A stretch of 64,000 nt of DNA from Echiichthys vipera (lineage: Eukaryota > Chordata > Actinopteri > Perciformes > Trachinidae), in assembly GCA_963691815.1 (NCBI GenBank), contig OY829660.1, positions 1,304,915 to 1,368,914 on the forward strand, read 5' to 3'. Positions 10,201 to 45,253 of the stretch are shown here, in pieces. A model generated the notes under the pieces. The model was not told the DNA's origin. It ran no database searches and was given only the letters and a program-made list of their open reading frames with translations. Each line of letters starts with the position of its first letter. Position 1 is the stretch's first letter. Made by a program: the position numbers and the translations under genes.

Positions 10201-12799
10201 GGGGTACACAGTCGAGGGAATTGAAGACGTAAAAGATGTTTCAGAACCAGGAAAGTGAGGACTGTGATGTAAGCAATGACAGTAATAACACAACTGACCT
10301 GACGGTGATCTTTGATCAGGTTCACCCGGGAGTCCTGGGAGAAGAGGAATGACGGGGTTCCGTGGTGTTCAAGGATTCACGGGCGGTCAGGGGATAAAGG
10401 GTGAGTTACACATCAACAACTCTCCGACGTGGATCTGGTAACAACAACAACACAACATTGGTTTGGGCCTGCAGGGAAGAACGGGGTAACACTTTTACAT
10501 TTGAGGATTTAATGCAATAGTTAACCTTAGGCTGTTGTTTACCCATGGGTATTAAAACAAGTCATCTAATTATCATAGTTTTTAAAATATGAGCCATCAA
10601 AAAGGTCAGTCTTATGGCACGACTTGCCCCAAAGCAGGTGTAAAGTTAGCGTAAGTACAGGGTAAATAGTGCAAAGGCAAACATGCATACTTTAAAGTTG
10701 AACCATATGTTTTGTCCTGTTTGTCGCAATGTAACCTAAACATTTTCAGTAAACTGTGAAGTCACCGCATTTCTTTTGTCATGATGTCGGTCTTTGTCTG
10801 TGGTTACAGGTCAAAAGGGAGACATGGGGGAGAAGGGGCAGCTCGGACCTACCGGTTTCACGGGGATGAAGGGCGGACGAGGCTTCAAAGGTCTGTTGAA
10901 CGCCGTTATCACCAGAACTACATCATTTGTTGTTTTATGATCAGGCACTTAGGGCGTTTCCATGCACATCAGTTCCCCAAAGCGTTCTTCCCCCGGTTCA
11001 GGGAACAACCAGCTGACTGAAGCTCCCTGGTGTCCATGTGCGGGGGTTGAATGGTAAAATGAGGGAGTAACTCTTCCTCCGGTACAGTAGGTGGAGCTCC
11101 ACCAACATCCAGCTGCTCTGAACACGCCTTTATTTCCACCTTTGTCACAATCACAAGCGTGGGGAAAATGGCCGACTTTTGAACACAACCAGGACACAAA
11201 CGGCTCTTCTTGGTCGTGATGCTGGTTGCCATGGTGAAGTCCTCCCTCGGCTTAAAGGGAACGCTCTATTGTTGTTGTTTTTTACCTTGTTTTCGGCGCC
11301 GTTGCTTCCTGGTTTCCTGGATCTAAAGCCACTGCCGCGGAGTGAGGAGGGGGAGTTCTAACCCACGGAGCATTCGTAGACACAAAACCCCCGGGAACGC
11401 TGTTTACATGCACGAATACCCCGTTTACTAAAGGAGTTATCCAGGTCCGTTAACCGGGGTATGAGAACTTTACATGGTGTTTGAGAACCGCAGTATGCCC
11501 TTAACCCGAATATACTCAGGTTTTAAAATTGCTTGTAAAGGACTGATTGTAATACTTACGGTCTGATTGGGTTCAGGTAGAAAAAGGACATTGAGTAAAG
11601 ATGATGGTTTGAGTTCAGACGTCTTTAATGTCCGGGACATTCCTCATCATGGCTAAGGTTAGGGGATAATCGTGGTCATGGTTAAAAGCAATGCCTGGTT
11701 CCACTCAGACCTCTCTTCACATGATATCCTCCTTTACTACCAACAGACAACAGTCATAGTTCCTCTGACCATTGCAGGACTTCGTCACTTGAGTGTAAAC
11801 ATATTTTGTGTCAAAATGTAACGCAATTGTTCATCATGTGTGTCTCCAGGAGATAAAGGGGACATGGGAATGGAAGGGCCCCCAGGCTCACAGGGCCCCC
11901 AAGGAGAAACTGGTACATGCCCTGCCTGCAAGAGTGTCCAGGGTCCACAGGGAATACAAGGACTGCCTGGACCAGCCGGACCCCGGGGATTGACAGGGGT
12001 GCCAGGACCTATGGGACCCAAAGGTTTAATGGGGTATAAGGGTGACCAGGGTAAACCCGGCGACCCCGGGATGAATGGCCTGAAGGGAGATCAAGGAGAG
12101 GAGGGGATGTGTGAGTGCACAAACGGGACGGACGGCGCTGATGGGCTTCCAGGAAAAATGGGGGCAAAAGGGGACAAAGGTGACACTGGTGCTCAGGGTA
12201 TACAGGGCCCCATGGGGCTAAAAGGTGACATGGGCATGATGGGTCACATGGGGGTGCCTGGGCCCTGCTCCCCGACCATCCAATCAGCATTCACCGTAGC
12301 TACCACCCAGCCGTTTCCTGAACCAGACTTCCCCATTCCTTTCCCACGCGTTATCACCAACCTCATGGGGAACTTCAACCCACAAATGGGCATGTACATG
12401 GCCCCCATCAATGGGACCTACGTCTTCACCTTCAACTTGGCGGTTGCCGGAAAGCCTCTGAAGGTTGGTCTGATCCTCAACTTCCAACCTGTAGTCATAA
12501 TAACAGAAGCGACCCACCAGTCCACTGCCAGCCAGACTGTCGTCCTCCACCTCAGCATGGGGGACCTTCTGTGGCTGCAGGTGAAGGACGAATTCACCAA
12601 CGGTGCGTTCACCGGCCATGAGAGCACCAGCACATTTTCCGGGTATCTGCTGTACCAAGACTCCTGCGAAATCCCCATAGGACGAGATTTCCTGACCATG
12701 CCGTCTATTGAAAAGGAGGCCTTCAAGTGGAAAGATTTTCCACCCTCTAACACCACCACCACCGCTGCCACCACCACCACCACCACCGCTCAACCGTAG
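7220..12799 (+). CDS. Otolin-1-like secreted collagen/C1q-domain protein
   Basis: Five coding exons: 7220-7243, 8283-8811, 10320-10400, 10810-10890 and 11850-12799. All have GT-AG borders and the total is 1665 nt (554 aa). Order: short leader MLRDANGA, signal peptide (MLWRLLGLLVLASLCSA), an acidic, Ser/Met-rich segment with MPPMFPMPPM, then Cys-X2-Cys and Gly-X-Y collagen repeats broken by Cys-bearing interruptions (CPAC, CEC). A C-terminal C1q domain follows (INGTYVFTFNLAVAGKPLK, GDLLWLQV, FSGYLLYQD), then a Thr-rich tail. Collagen exons 3 and 4 are 81 nt each and split Gly codons. The PFP.P..PI.F start of the C1q part and the CxxC placement resemble otolin, the collagen-like scaffold of otoliths, which trimerises through C1q and is secreted by inner-ear epithelium. 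Other C1q/TNF-related proteins remain possible. Translation could also begin at the ATG at 8283. Confidence 0.85.
7979..8230 (+). mobile_element. tRNA-derived SINE in otolin-like intron 1
   Basis: A tRNA-like head carries an A box (TGGTAGAGTGGG) and B box (GGTTCGATCCC), followed by a body containing TGTCCTTGGGCGAGACACTG and a 3' segment GTGCTTTGTAAGTACAAG. The element ends about 50 bp before the exon 2 acceptor at 8282. Confidence 0.75.
8858..9217 (+). mobile_element. tRNA-headed SINE (family R) with internal duplication
   Basis: It starts with an A-box-like GTGATGTGGTGGTCAGCACT and a B box, then the GTTTGCATGTTGTCCCCGTG body shared with copies at 15247-15585, 18507-18640, 29655-29770 and 34155-34505. 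A 62-bp segment including the B box is directly duplicated (8906-8967 and 8968-9029). The 3' end is truncated after the GATAGACTGGCGTCCTGTCC region. It lies just after exon 2 of the otolin-like gene. Confidence 0.8.
9640..9664. repeat. Poly-G tract
   Basis: Twenty-five consecutive G residues in an otolin-like intron. A second tract of 15 G lies at 10190-10204. The rest of 9218-10319 has no recognised element. Confidence 0.95.
10891..11849. other. Otolin-like intron 4, no recognised feature
   Basis: Unique-looking sequence between the last 81-nt collagen exon and the terminal exon. No coding homology or clear terminal repeats seen. Confidence 0.5.
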
Positions 12800-13074
12800 T
12801 TGCCTCGAGTCAGTCAGTCAGTTGCACAGTTATAGACGCACACACACACACAATCAAACAATCTGTGTATTTATACCTGCACGTTTTAAAGGAGGGGTAT
12901 TCTGTCACGCAGAACATTTAGGTGATATCAAACATTAATATCTTCCATTTGTGGAGTGGATCGGAGTTCATGGTCATTGAAAAACAAAGTTGGTCAGCAG
13001 AAAAGCCAGTAAAAAAGTCCTGTTCTCTTAGTCATGCTAGTGATCGATGTCTGCGGTTTCATCATGTGTGCGTT

Positions 13075-13080
13075 AATAAA
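13075..13080 (+). terminator. Polyadenylation signal of the otolin-like gene
   Basis: AATAAA about 275 nt downstream of the TAG stop at 12799; the first canonical signal after the coding region. Confidence 0.65.
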
Positions 13081-13139
13081 CTCAAAACACACGGTTGTTC
13101 TGGACTTTAGACATCTTGGAGAAACTTTAAGATACTTAA

Positions 13140-13515
13140 ATCTCATCTCATCTCATCTTCAGCCTCTTATCGGGTCGCGGGGGCACCAGCTTTAGCAGGG
13201 GACCCCAAACTTCCCTTTCCCGGGCCACATTAACCAGCTCTAACTGGGGGATCCTGAGGCGTTCCCAGGCCAGTGTGGAGATCTAATCTCTCCACCTGGT
13301 CCTGGGTCTTCCCCGAGGCCTCCTCCCAGCTGGACGTGCCTGGAACACCTCCCTAGGGAGGCGCCCAGGGTTCATCCTTACCAGATGATCCTGAACCACC
13401 TCAACTGGCTCCTTTCAACACAAAGGAGCAGCGGCTCTACTCCGAGTTCCTCACGGATGCTGAACTTCTCCCCCTCTCTCTAAGGGAGACTCCAGACCCC
13501 CTCCTGAGGAAACAC
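13140..13515 (-). mobile_element. LINE 3'-end fragment
   Basis: On the minus strand this is the widespread teleost LINE tail containing GGAGGTGTTCCAGGCACGTC, GGGGAAGACCCAGGACCAGG and GATAAGAGGCTGAAGATGAG, ending in a short (GAGAT)n run. Broken frames encode a Pro/Arg-rich C-terminus typical of such elements. Its last ~25 nt match the tail of family R SINEs. Confidence 0.7.
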
Positions 13516-14375
13516 AGTTCACACGCTTAAATAATACTTAAATAAATTCAGATGACTTCATAAAGAAGTGTGACAGAGAAGTAAAGCAGGAAAATACCCC
13601 CCCTTTAAATGTGGAGATGAATCCACTCTTATGATTTAACACTGAAAGATGAAAATGCATGTAGGCTTACACGTGCCAGCTTAACAAATGCATTTGATCA
13701 TGCACTTACTTTATTAAACGTCTGGGCCACTGAGCTGGTTGCAGACCTTTCTTCAGTCGCCTGTAGAGGTTGAGACCTGCTCCTATGGTACATGTTTGAA
13801 AAGCACTTTGTGATGTATTTTTAATTAAAGAGTTCAGCTTGCTGCGACTCAGTTTCAGAGCCTTTATTTTTCCTTTTCAAATGTTGATAATGCATTAAGT
13901 TTGACGCTTGCGGGAAGAAAGTAATTGTATTAAATTGCAACCAAAGCGGCTGCTTCCATTACCTAGATTTAACAGAAACATTCAGTTTTTCATGTGGATG
14001 GTAAGATCAGTAAAACATATGGATATTCACTTTTCCGACACCGTGGATGGGGGTAATGTTGGCTTATAAATCCTTAATTTTACTCTGCTAGAAACAGCTT
14101 CACCAGCATAAACACAGCTCTTCAAAGGACCAACGTGCAGGTTTTAGTGACATCTAGTGGTGAGACTGCAGAATGCAACCAACTGAATAACCAGCACCTC
14201 AGCCCTCCCTTTAGCGTTTAGTAGAAACTACGGTGGCCTTCAGGTAACGTGAAAATGCAAAGGCCCTCTCTAGAGCCAGTTTTGTTTGAACATGGCAGTG
14301 CAACATGTCGGGTGGTGGCTATATGGTAACCTAAAAGTCTCGGAAGGTGGTTCATTTTTTTGGCATTGTCCTTAA
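13516..14375. other. Intergenic, no recognised feature
   Basis: Unique-looking sequence between the tail-to-tail otolin-like and sag genes. It contains GACATCTAGTGGTGAGACTG, a motif of the kind common in fish repeats, but no boundaries could be set. Confidence 0.45.
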
Positions 14376-15125
14376 ATGGTTAAGATTAAATGGTTAAGGT
14401 TAGATGGTTAAGGTTAGATGGTTAAGTTTGGTATCGAGCTCGATGGTTAAGGTTAGGCGTTGACCTTGATGGTTAAGGTTAGGCATTGATCTTGATGGTT
14501 AAGGTTAGGCATTGACCTCCATGGTTAAGGTTAGATGGTTAAGGTTAGGCGTTGGCCTCCATGGTTAAGGTTAGATGGTTAAGGTTAGGCGTTGGCCTCC
14601 ATGGTTAAGGTTAGATGGTTAAGGTTAGGCATTGACCTCCATGGTTAAGGTTAGATGGTTAAGGTTAGGCGTTGGCCTCCATGGTTAAGGTTGGATGGTT
14701 AAGGTTAGGCAGTGACCTCCATGGTTAAGGTTAGGCGTTGGCCTCCATGGTTAAGGTTAGATGGTTAAGGTTAGGCGTTGACCTCCATGGTTAAGGTTAG
14801 ATGGTTAAGGTTAGGCGTTGGCCTCCATGGTTAAGGTTGGATGGTTAAGGTTAGGCAGTGACCTCCATGGTTAAGGTTAGGCGTTGGCCTCCATGGTTAA
14901 GGTTGGATGGTTAAGGTTAGGCATTGACCTCCATGGTTAAGGTTAGATGGTTAAGGTTAGGCGTTGGCCTCCATGGTTAAGGTTGGATGGTTAAGGTTAG
15001 GCGTTGACCTCCATGGTTAAGGTTAGGCGTTGGCCTCCATGGTTAAGGTTAGGCGTTGACCTCCATGGTTAAGGTTAGGCGTTGGCCTCCATGGTTAAGG
15101 TTAGGCGTTGGCCTTAGTGGTTAGG
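14376..15125. repeat. Minisatellite family D
   Basis: Tandem units built from ATGGTTAAGGTTAG and GCGTTGGCCTCC in alternating ~26-bp and ~40-bp arrangements. The GGTTAAGGTTAG core is telomere-like by eye but lacks a regular TTAGGG repeat. Confidence 0.95.
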
Positions 15126-15246
15126 GTAAGTATAGGTCAATCCTTGCAAGTGTATATTTACGGTTACACACAATCAGGATGTTGATATTTGGACTCATTC
15201 TAAACTAAACGAAAACGCAACATTTCCTAGTTTCAGAGGATTATCC

Positions 15247-15585
15247 ATTCATCTTCAGCCTCTTGTCCCTGTCGGGGTCACGGGGCGTTGGAGCCGATCC
15301 CAGCTGACATCTGGCGTGAGGCGGGTCCACCCTGGACAGGACGCCAGTCTATCACAGGACACATAGAGACGAACAGAGACAGACAACCATTCACACCTAC
15401 GGGTGATTTAGAGTCATCAATGAACCCAACACCTGCACGTCTTTGGACTGTGGGAGGAAACCGGAGAACCCGGAGAAAACCCACGCAGACACGGGGACAA
15501 CATGCACACTCCACACAGAAGGGCCCCAGCCGGGATTCAAACCAGGAACCCTCCTGTATGCAAGTGCAGAAAAAGACCGTGGGAT
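15247..15585 (-). mobile_element. SINE family R copy (minus orientation)
   Basis: Reverse complement of the family R body, with its tail at the left (CATTCATCTTCAGCCTCTTG) and truncated near the tRNA-like head at the right. Confidence 0.8.
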
Positions 15586-16253
15586 GATTTTACCCCTGAA
15601 ACTTTAAGTGACCCCCCCACGTGTAAAACTGCATTACACCAAGAAAGAGCAGCTAATGGAAGAACGGATCAATGAGCTTTTATTGTCACAGAGTTCAAAC
15701 TGCACAGTTTCACAGAGCGTCACGTCGCCTTCAACTGCAAAATAAAGTTTAGCCTTTTACATAAATGTTGCTACGGTAAATCTGAACCCAGCAGCGGCAA
15801 GTTTAGCGACACAAGCGCAAGCAAACAAAACTTCACATATTAGCGATGAGGGCTTGAGACTTAGGAAAGCCAGGAGACTTAGACAACCACTGCTCGAGTT
15901 CAGGTCAAATACAATTAAACTCACACGGTCCACTTATGGAAAACTACCGACGCTGTCTAAAGTTACTTCACATCTAAAAATGCAGTGAAAGAGTCAGAAA
16001 TTAGCCGCATTACTGAAAAAGCACAAAAATCTTTCTTACACATCACAAAGACTCATCTGAGGACCATATCGGTGGATTTGCAAGTTAAGAGATAAGAGTA
16101 CGACGCTACTCGGTGTTAGCTCGGGTGCTTGGAAAAGAACCATGTTTCATAAATAATTTCTCACATATAGCAAGTAAAATCATCATTTTGCACATTATAA
16201 AAGATACAAATATAATAAAATTTAAGTTATTCTCCTGTAATGTTTTTTAATTA
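15586..16253. other. Intergenic; possible minus-strand 3' end
   Basis: Contains a minus-strand AATAAAA at 15676-15682 in sequence resembling a 3' UTR end. It could terminate a long sag 3' UTR, but this is not shown. Confidence 0.3.
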
Positions 16254-16982
16254 CCGTATTTTCTGCACTATAAGTTGCACCTAAAAACCTTCACATGTCT
16301 CCAAAGCCGACAGTGCTCCTTATAACCCGGTGCTCCTTATATATGGACCAATATTGAGCCACAACAGGTCTCCAACTACGGTGAGCAGCCGCCGACTCTA
16401 TTTCCCCCGTAGAAGAAGTAACGCGCGGTGCATGTTGAGATATACGACTGCGTGAAGCGTGCCGTTTCATTTCCATGTGTGTGTTTGTGTAAAGAGCCCA
16501 AAATGGCTCCTGTTAAGAGACACGCTTACGACGCAGAGTTTACACTCAAGGCCATTAGTCACGCAGTAGAACACGGGAACAGAGCAGCAGCCAGAGAGTT
16601 GAACATGAACCAATCAATGGTGCCGAAGTGGAGGAAGCAACAAGACGACCTCCCCTGACTGTTGTGTTGACGTTCCCTTTAGAGCAGCTCCATCTAATGG
16701 ATGCAGAACGTGACCCCAGCCTCCACTGTAGCGTCTGTTCTATGCTCCTTATAATGAGGTGCTCCTTATATATGAACAAAGTTTCAAAATAAGACGTTCG
16801 TTGAAGGTGCACCTGATAATGAGGAAGAGTAGAAGGAAGAGGAGGAAGAAGAAGAGGAGGAGGAGGAGGAAGAGGAGGGAGGAGGAAGAAGAGGAGGAGG
16901 AGGAGGAGGAAGATTAGAAGGAAGAGGAGGGAGGAGGAAGAGGAGGAGGAGGAGGAGGAAGAGGAGGAGGAAGAGGAGGGAG

Positions 16983-17014
<32 letters not shown>

Positions 17015-17060
17015 GGAGGAAGAGGAGGAGGAAGAGGAGGAAGAATAGGAGGAAGAGGAG

Positions 17061-17092
<32 letters not shown>

Positions 17093-17150
17093 GGAGGAAG
17101 AGGAGGAGGAGGAGGAGGAGGAAGAAGCCTTATAGAGCGGAAAATACAGG
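16254..17150 (+). mobile_element. Pogo-type DNA transposon remnant with N-terminal DNA-binding ORF
   Basis: The left end CCGTATTTTCTGCACTATAA follows a TA. The right end TATAGAGCGGAAAATACAGG is its imperfect inverse. Inside, 16503-16658 encodes MAPVKRHAYDAEFTLKAISH...ELNMNQS..PKWRKQQDDL. This resembles the Brinker/CENP-B-like helix-turn-helix at the N-terminus of pogo-family transposases. Only this exon-sized fragment is left and it ends in a stop. A GGA-rich tract fills the right part. Confidence 0.65.
16824..17127. repeat. (GGA/GAA)n tract inside the pogo remnant
   Basis: About 300 bp of AGG/AGA triplets ending 5-10 bp before the right terminal repeat. The tract therefore expanded within the transposon. 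Confidence 0.9.
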
Positions 17151-17979
17151 AGAGGTCTTAAGTTACAGGAAGTTTCCACTGATTGTGTCTTCAACAAATA
17201 TTTTATTTTGAAAAGAAAAATTCAGAATTGCTAATTTCCTTGTATTTTGTTTTGCTTTTTGAAATAAATAAATCGTTAAACATGACTTAAATAATTTTAA
17301 AATCATTTTTTAAGGGGACAGCGTTAAATGCAGCTGCTCTGATATAATTCATAAAGTAAATTATAAACACGTTAGGGCGAACGGAAAGACTTTGTTAAGC
17401 TTTGGGAAATTAATATAATTAAAGATGGAAGAGTGGGCCCTACGGAAATGATGACTACTACGGCGACGGGGGTGAGTGTGTGCGGGAGTGTGAGTGTGTG
17501 CAGGTGTGTGAGGATGTGTAGTTGTAATGTTGTGTTGTTCTCAGAAAAATGAAATATTATAAACACGTTGACACTGTTTGGATGAATTCTTCCTTTGCAA
17601 ACAGAATGAAAAAAGTAAATTAGAGTATTTTCTTTTACCCAGACCAGTGACTTTTGTGTTTGGAAAAGTGGAAATAGAATTTAATTTGTCTGCATAAGAA
17701 GTAACTACAGTGATAAATGTTATTTTTTATAATATAAACGTACTATTTTTAAGCTTCCAGCCTCAATATTATTACCAAGACGACGCGTTCAGACTCTGCA
17801 GGCTGCAGGTTAAGTCCGTATGTAGTTGAGTGACTTATTGATACAGCGCCGTATCAAAAATCCTTCCTTTTAACACGCAAAAACACAGATACGGTCCTTT
17901 AACTCTTTCTAGAACAAACTGTGAGGCGACTGAAACTCCCAGCGGTCTCCGTTTCAGTCGTCGTCACTGACGGAGCCGT
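17151..17979. other. Downstream flank / 3' UTR region of sag
   Basis: AT-rich sequence after the sag stop on the minus strand. No gene recognised. A minus-strand AATAAA overlaps the stop codon itself and is too close to be used. Confidence 0.4.
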
Positions 17980-42483
<24,504 letters not shown>

Positions 42484-42519
42484 GTTGGTGCAGATCGATG
42501 ATCAGCGGCGCCTGAAAGA

Positions 42520-43029
42520 GCGAGAACGAGACACAAAAGAAACTTTATCTTTATCTGTTTAGTGACAAAATCAAATGGTTCAACCACAGAAGAAGCTGAG
42601 ACGATGCACAATAACAAAAAACTTAAGTAATGCATGTTTTCCTGTGTTTCCACTGCAGCGTTGTTGCCTGAATGCTCTTTTGTGTTTAATCAGACACTTT
42701 AATGGTCGGGTTCGTATTAAAGGAGAAAAGAATCGGTGTTAAAAGTGTTAAAATCACAGTTCTACAGCAATAATCAGCCACAATGCAAACTCAGCTTAAA
42801 TCAGTGTTTGACACAATGAGCTGACTCAGCATCAGAACCTGTCTTTAAATGATTAAAGTCCAAAAGGTCCAAATAAAGTTCTCCAACAGAACCAGAACAC
42901 AGTTACATCAAACATCAACATGTAAAGAAAGAATTTCAGTTTGTTTCTTTCAGTTTTAGTTGTTTTTTGTTCTCAAACTAAATAATAAAGAATCTGTGAG
43001 AAGTTTCAGTTTCTTTTTCCCCGTTAGGA
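42520..43029. other. First sag intron, no recognised feature
   Basis: Unique-looking sequence upstream of the first coding exon. Confidence 0.4.
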
Positions 43030-43335
43030 GTGGAAACTTAAGCAAAATGACCTAAAACTTAAGCAAAATGACTAAAAACAAGTGAAAAATTACAAGAAAT
43101 TTAAGCAAAATGACTAAAAACTTAAGCAAAATGACTAAAACTTAAGGAAAATGGCTTAAAACTTAAGCAAAATGACTAAAACTTCATCAAAATGACTAAA
43201 AACTTAAGGAAAATGACTTAAAACTGATTCAAAATGACTTAAACTTAAGCAAAATTACTTAAAACTTAAGCAAAATGACTAAAACTGAAGCAAAATGACT
43301 TAAAACTTAAGAAAATGACAAGAAACTTAATTACA
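43030..43335. repeat. Diverged family A-like minisatellite
   Basis: Degenerate units AACTTAAGCAAAATGACTAA of ~20 bp, related to the inverted family A unit through AAAATGACT. Confidence 0.8.
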
Positions 43336-43694
43336 AGTGGAAAAGCAGCATAATCCCTTATATTTATTTGTATATCTATGACTTTTAATGTTTATTCCAT
43401 TAATAAATAGTAAAGGTTCAGGTGCTGTGACTCTTGTCTCTCAGTTTGACACTTAATGAGTTGAATAATTCCACTTTTAAACACTTTTAATAATAAAAAA
43501 TAAAGGATTTCTCGGTTTGACGGGATTTTACCGCGTCAAAATGGCCGCCGCTCAGTGCCGAGTCACTGCCGAGGCTACTAGCTAACGTTAGCTTGGCAGT
43601 AGCGGCACTGAAAGTGTTATAAAACGTAAACTTTATGGATGTTTGTGAAATAAATATATAAACATGTATGAATATTGTTTTGCAGCGGTGTTAC

Positions 43695-43830
43695 CTGTGA
43701 GTCTGGACCTCCGTCGCGGTCAAATCCGCGCTTTAAAAACAACAAAACCGACATTTTGATACAGAATCAACGTCCCTGAAGACCCGCGGACTGATATCAC
43801 TGGGACTACTTTCTTTCCTGATTAAATAGT
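43695..43830 (-). other. sag: Probable 5' non-coding exon of sag
   Basis: On the minus strand a TCACAG/GTAACACC donor lies at 43694. It pairs with the acceptor CTCTTTCAG at 42512, giving a 28-nt leader before the sag ATG at 42483. The upstream limit is estimated. An ATG at 43754 opens an overlapping upstream frame. Confidence 0.5.
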
Positions 43831-43849
43831 CCCTGAGAAAACGGGGTGA

Positions 43850-43870
43850 AGCGGGTTTTAAAGGATTATT
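43850..43870 (-). promoter_or_regulatory. sag: Possible photoreceptor promoter motifs of sag
   Basis: Minus-strand TAATCC (43863-43868), a CRX/OTX core, sits beside TTTAAAA (43856-43862), which could act as a TATA-like element. Expected for a photoreceptor gene but inferred only from short motifs. Confidence 0.35.
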
Positions 43871-44199
43871 CACAGTAACTATGGTTACCGTTTATGTAAA
43901 TAATGCAGCTATTTAATTTTTAAAACAAGTAATATTTTGTTTTTGTCGCCCCTTCTTTGTTTCCTGTGCCCTGGAGGACGGAATCTCACCTGTGTATTAA
44001 TGGGCATCAGGTGGTGCTTCGGCTCTGTTACATTATGAATAAATACAGATAAAAAAATACATTATTTTTATTTAAATGTTCATTATTTGTTTATTATTTA
44101 ACCCTCCTGTTATTATATATCATTCAATGTTTAACATCTAAAAACATATTTAATTTTTTAAAGAATAAAATATTGATAATATCACACTTTTGTCTTAAA

Positions 44200-44200
44200 G

Positions 44201-44259
<59 letters not shown>

Positions 44260-44454
44260 TTATGTGTGTGTGTGTCAGTGAAAGGTGTGTGTGTATGTGT
44301 TCTTGTGTGTGTGTATGTGTTCTTGTGTGTGTGTGTGTGTGTGTGTGTCTGTGTGTGTGTCAGTGAAAGGTGTGTGTGTATGTGTTCTTGTGTGTGTGCG
44401 TGTGCGTGTGTGTGTGCGTGTGTGTGAGGGTCTCACCTGTGCTGCAGCAGTGAA

Positions 44455-44490
<36 letters not shown>

Positions 44491-44682
44491 GTTTCTTTGT
44501 GTGTATGCGTGTGTGTGTGTGTGTGTGTGCGTGTGTGTGTGTGTGTGTGTGTGCGTGTGTGTGTGTGTGTGTGTGTGAGGGTCTCACCTGTGCTGCAGCA
44601 GTGAAAGGTGTGTGTGTGTGTGTGCGTGTGTAGGTGTGCGTGTGTGTGCGTGTGTGTGTGTGTGTGCGTGTGTGTGTGTGCG

Positions 44683-44723
<41 letters not shown>

Positions 44724-44746
44724 GTCTCACCTGTGCTGCAGCAGTG

Positions 44747-44786
<40 letters not shown>

Positions 44787-44822
44787 GTCTCACCTGTGCT
44801 GCAGCAGTGAAGTGTGTGTGTC
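44200..44822. repeat. Compound (GT)n array with a ~30-bp insert repeated four times
   Basis: GT-rich tract interrupted by GAGGGTCTCACCTGTGCTGC + AGCAGTGAA at about 44427, 44577, 44720 and 44784. It lies upstream of the sag promoter. Confidence 0.9.
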
Positions 44823-45253
44823 GTTGGAGCAGAGGGGGAGACTGCGTCGGTCAGAACAGCTCTATATGGAAACACCTGCTGTCCGTCACAGCCTCCCTCC
44901 GCCTCCGTCAGCCAATCAGGCGACCCCGGGCCGTGACCTCATCACCACGCCGTCAGAGCCAGGACGGACGGAGGGACGGACGGACGGAGGGACTTCCTGT
45001 GAGTGAGCCGACTGAGAGGATTGAGGCTGTTCCCCTCCGTCAGCACAGCCTCAGATTAGAGAGAGAGAGAAATCACTTTTCCCCCGTCGCTTTAATCCGC
45101 CGCAAAATCTGCAAAACAGGAAGTCGAGAAACGACAACGACGACAAAATGACGAGTTCATAAATTTATATCAATGTTAACGTTTGTTAAAGTCCACAAAA
45201 AACAGACTTTTACGGAAAAATACCTCCGTCCACGAGAATCTGCCTCAAACAAT

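Noticed and set aside
14376..15125. Interstitial telomere repeat
   Set aside because: Contains GGTTAAGGTTAG but not regular TTAGGG; a complex minisatellite explains it.
16784..17197. Ser-rich open frame on the minus strand
   Set aside because: Frame over the GGA/GAA tract inside a transposon remnant.
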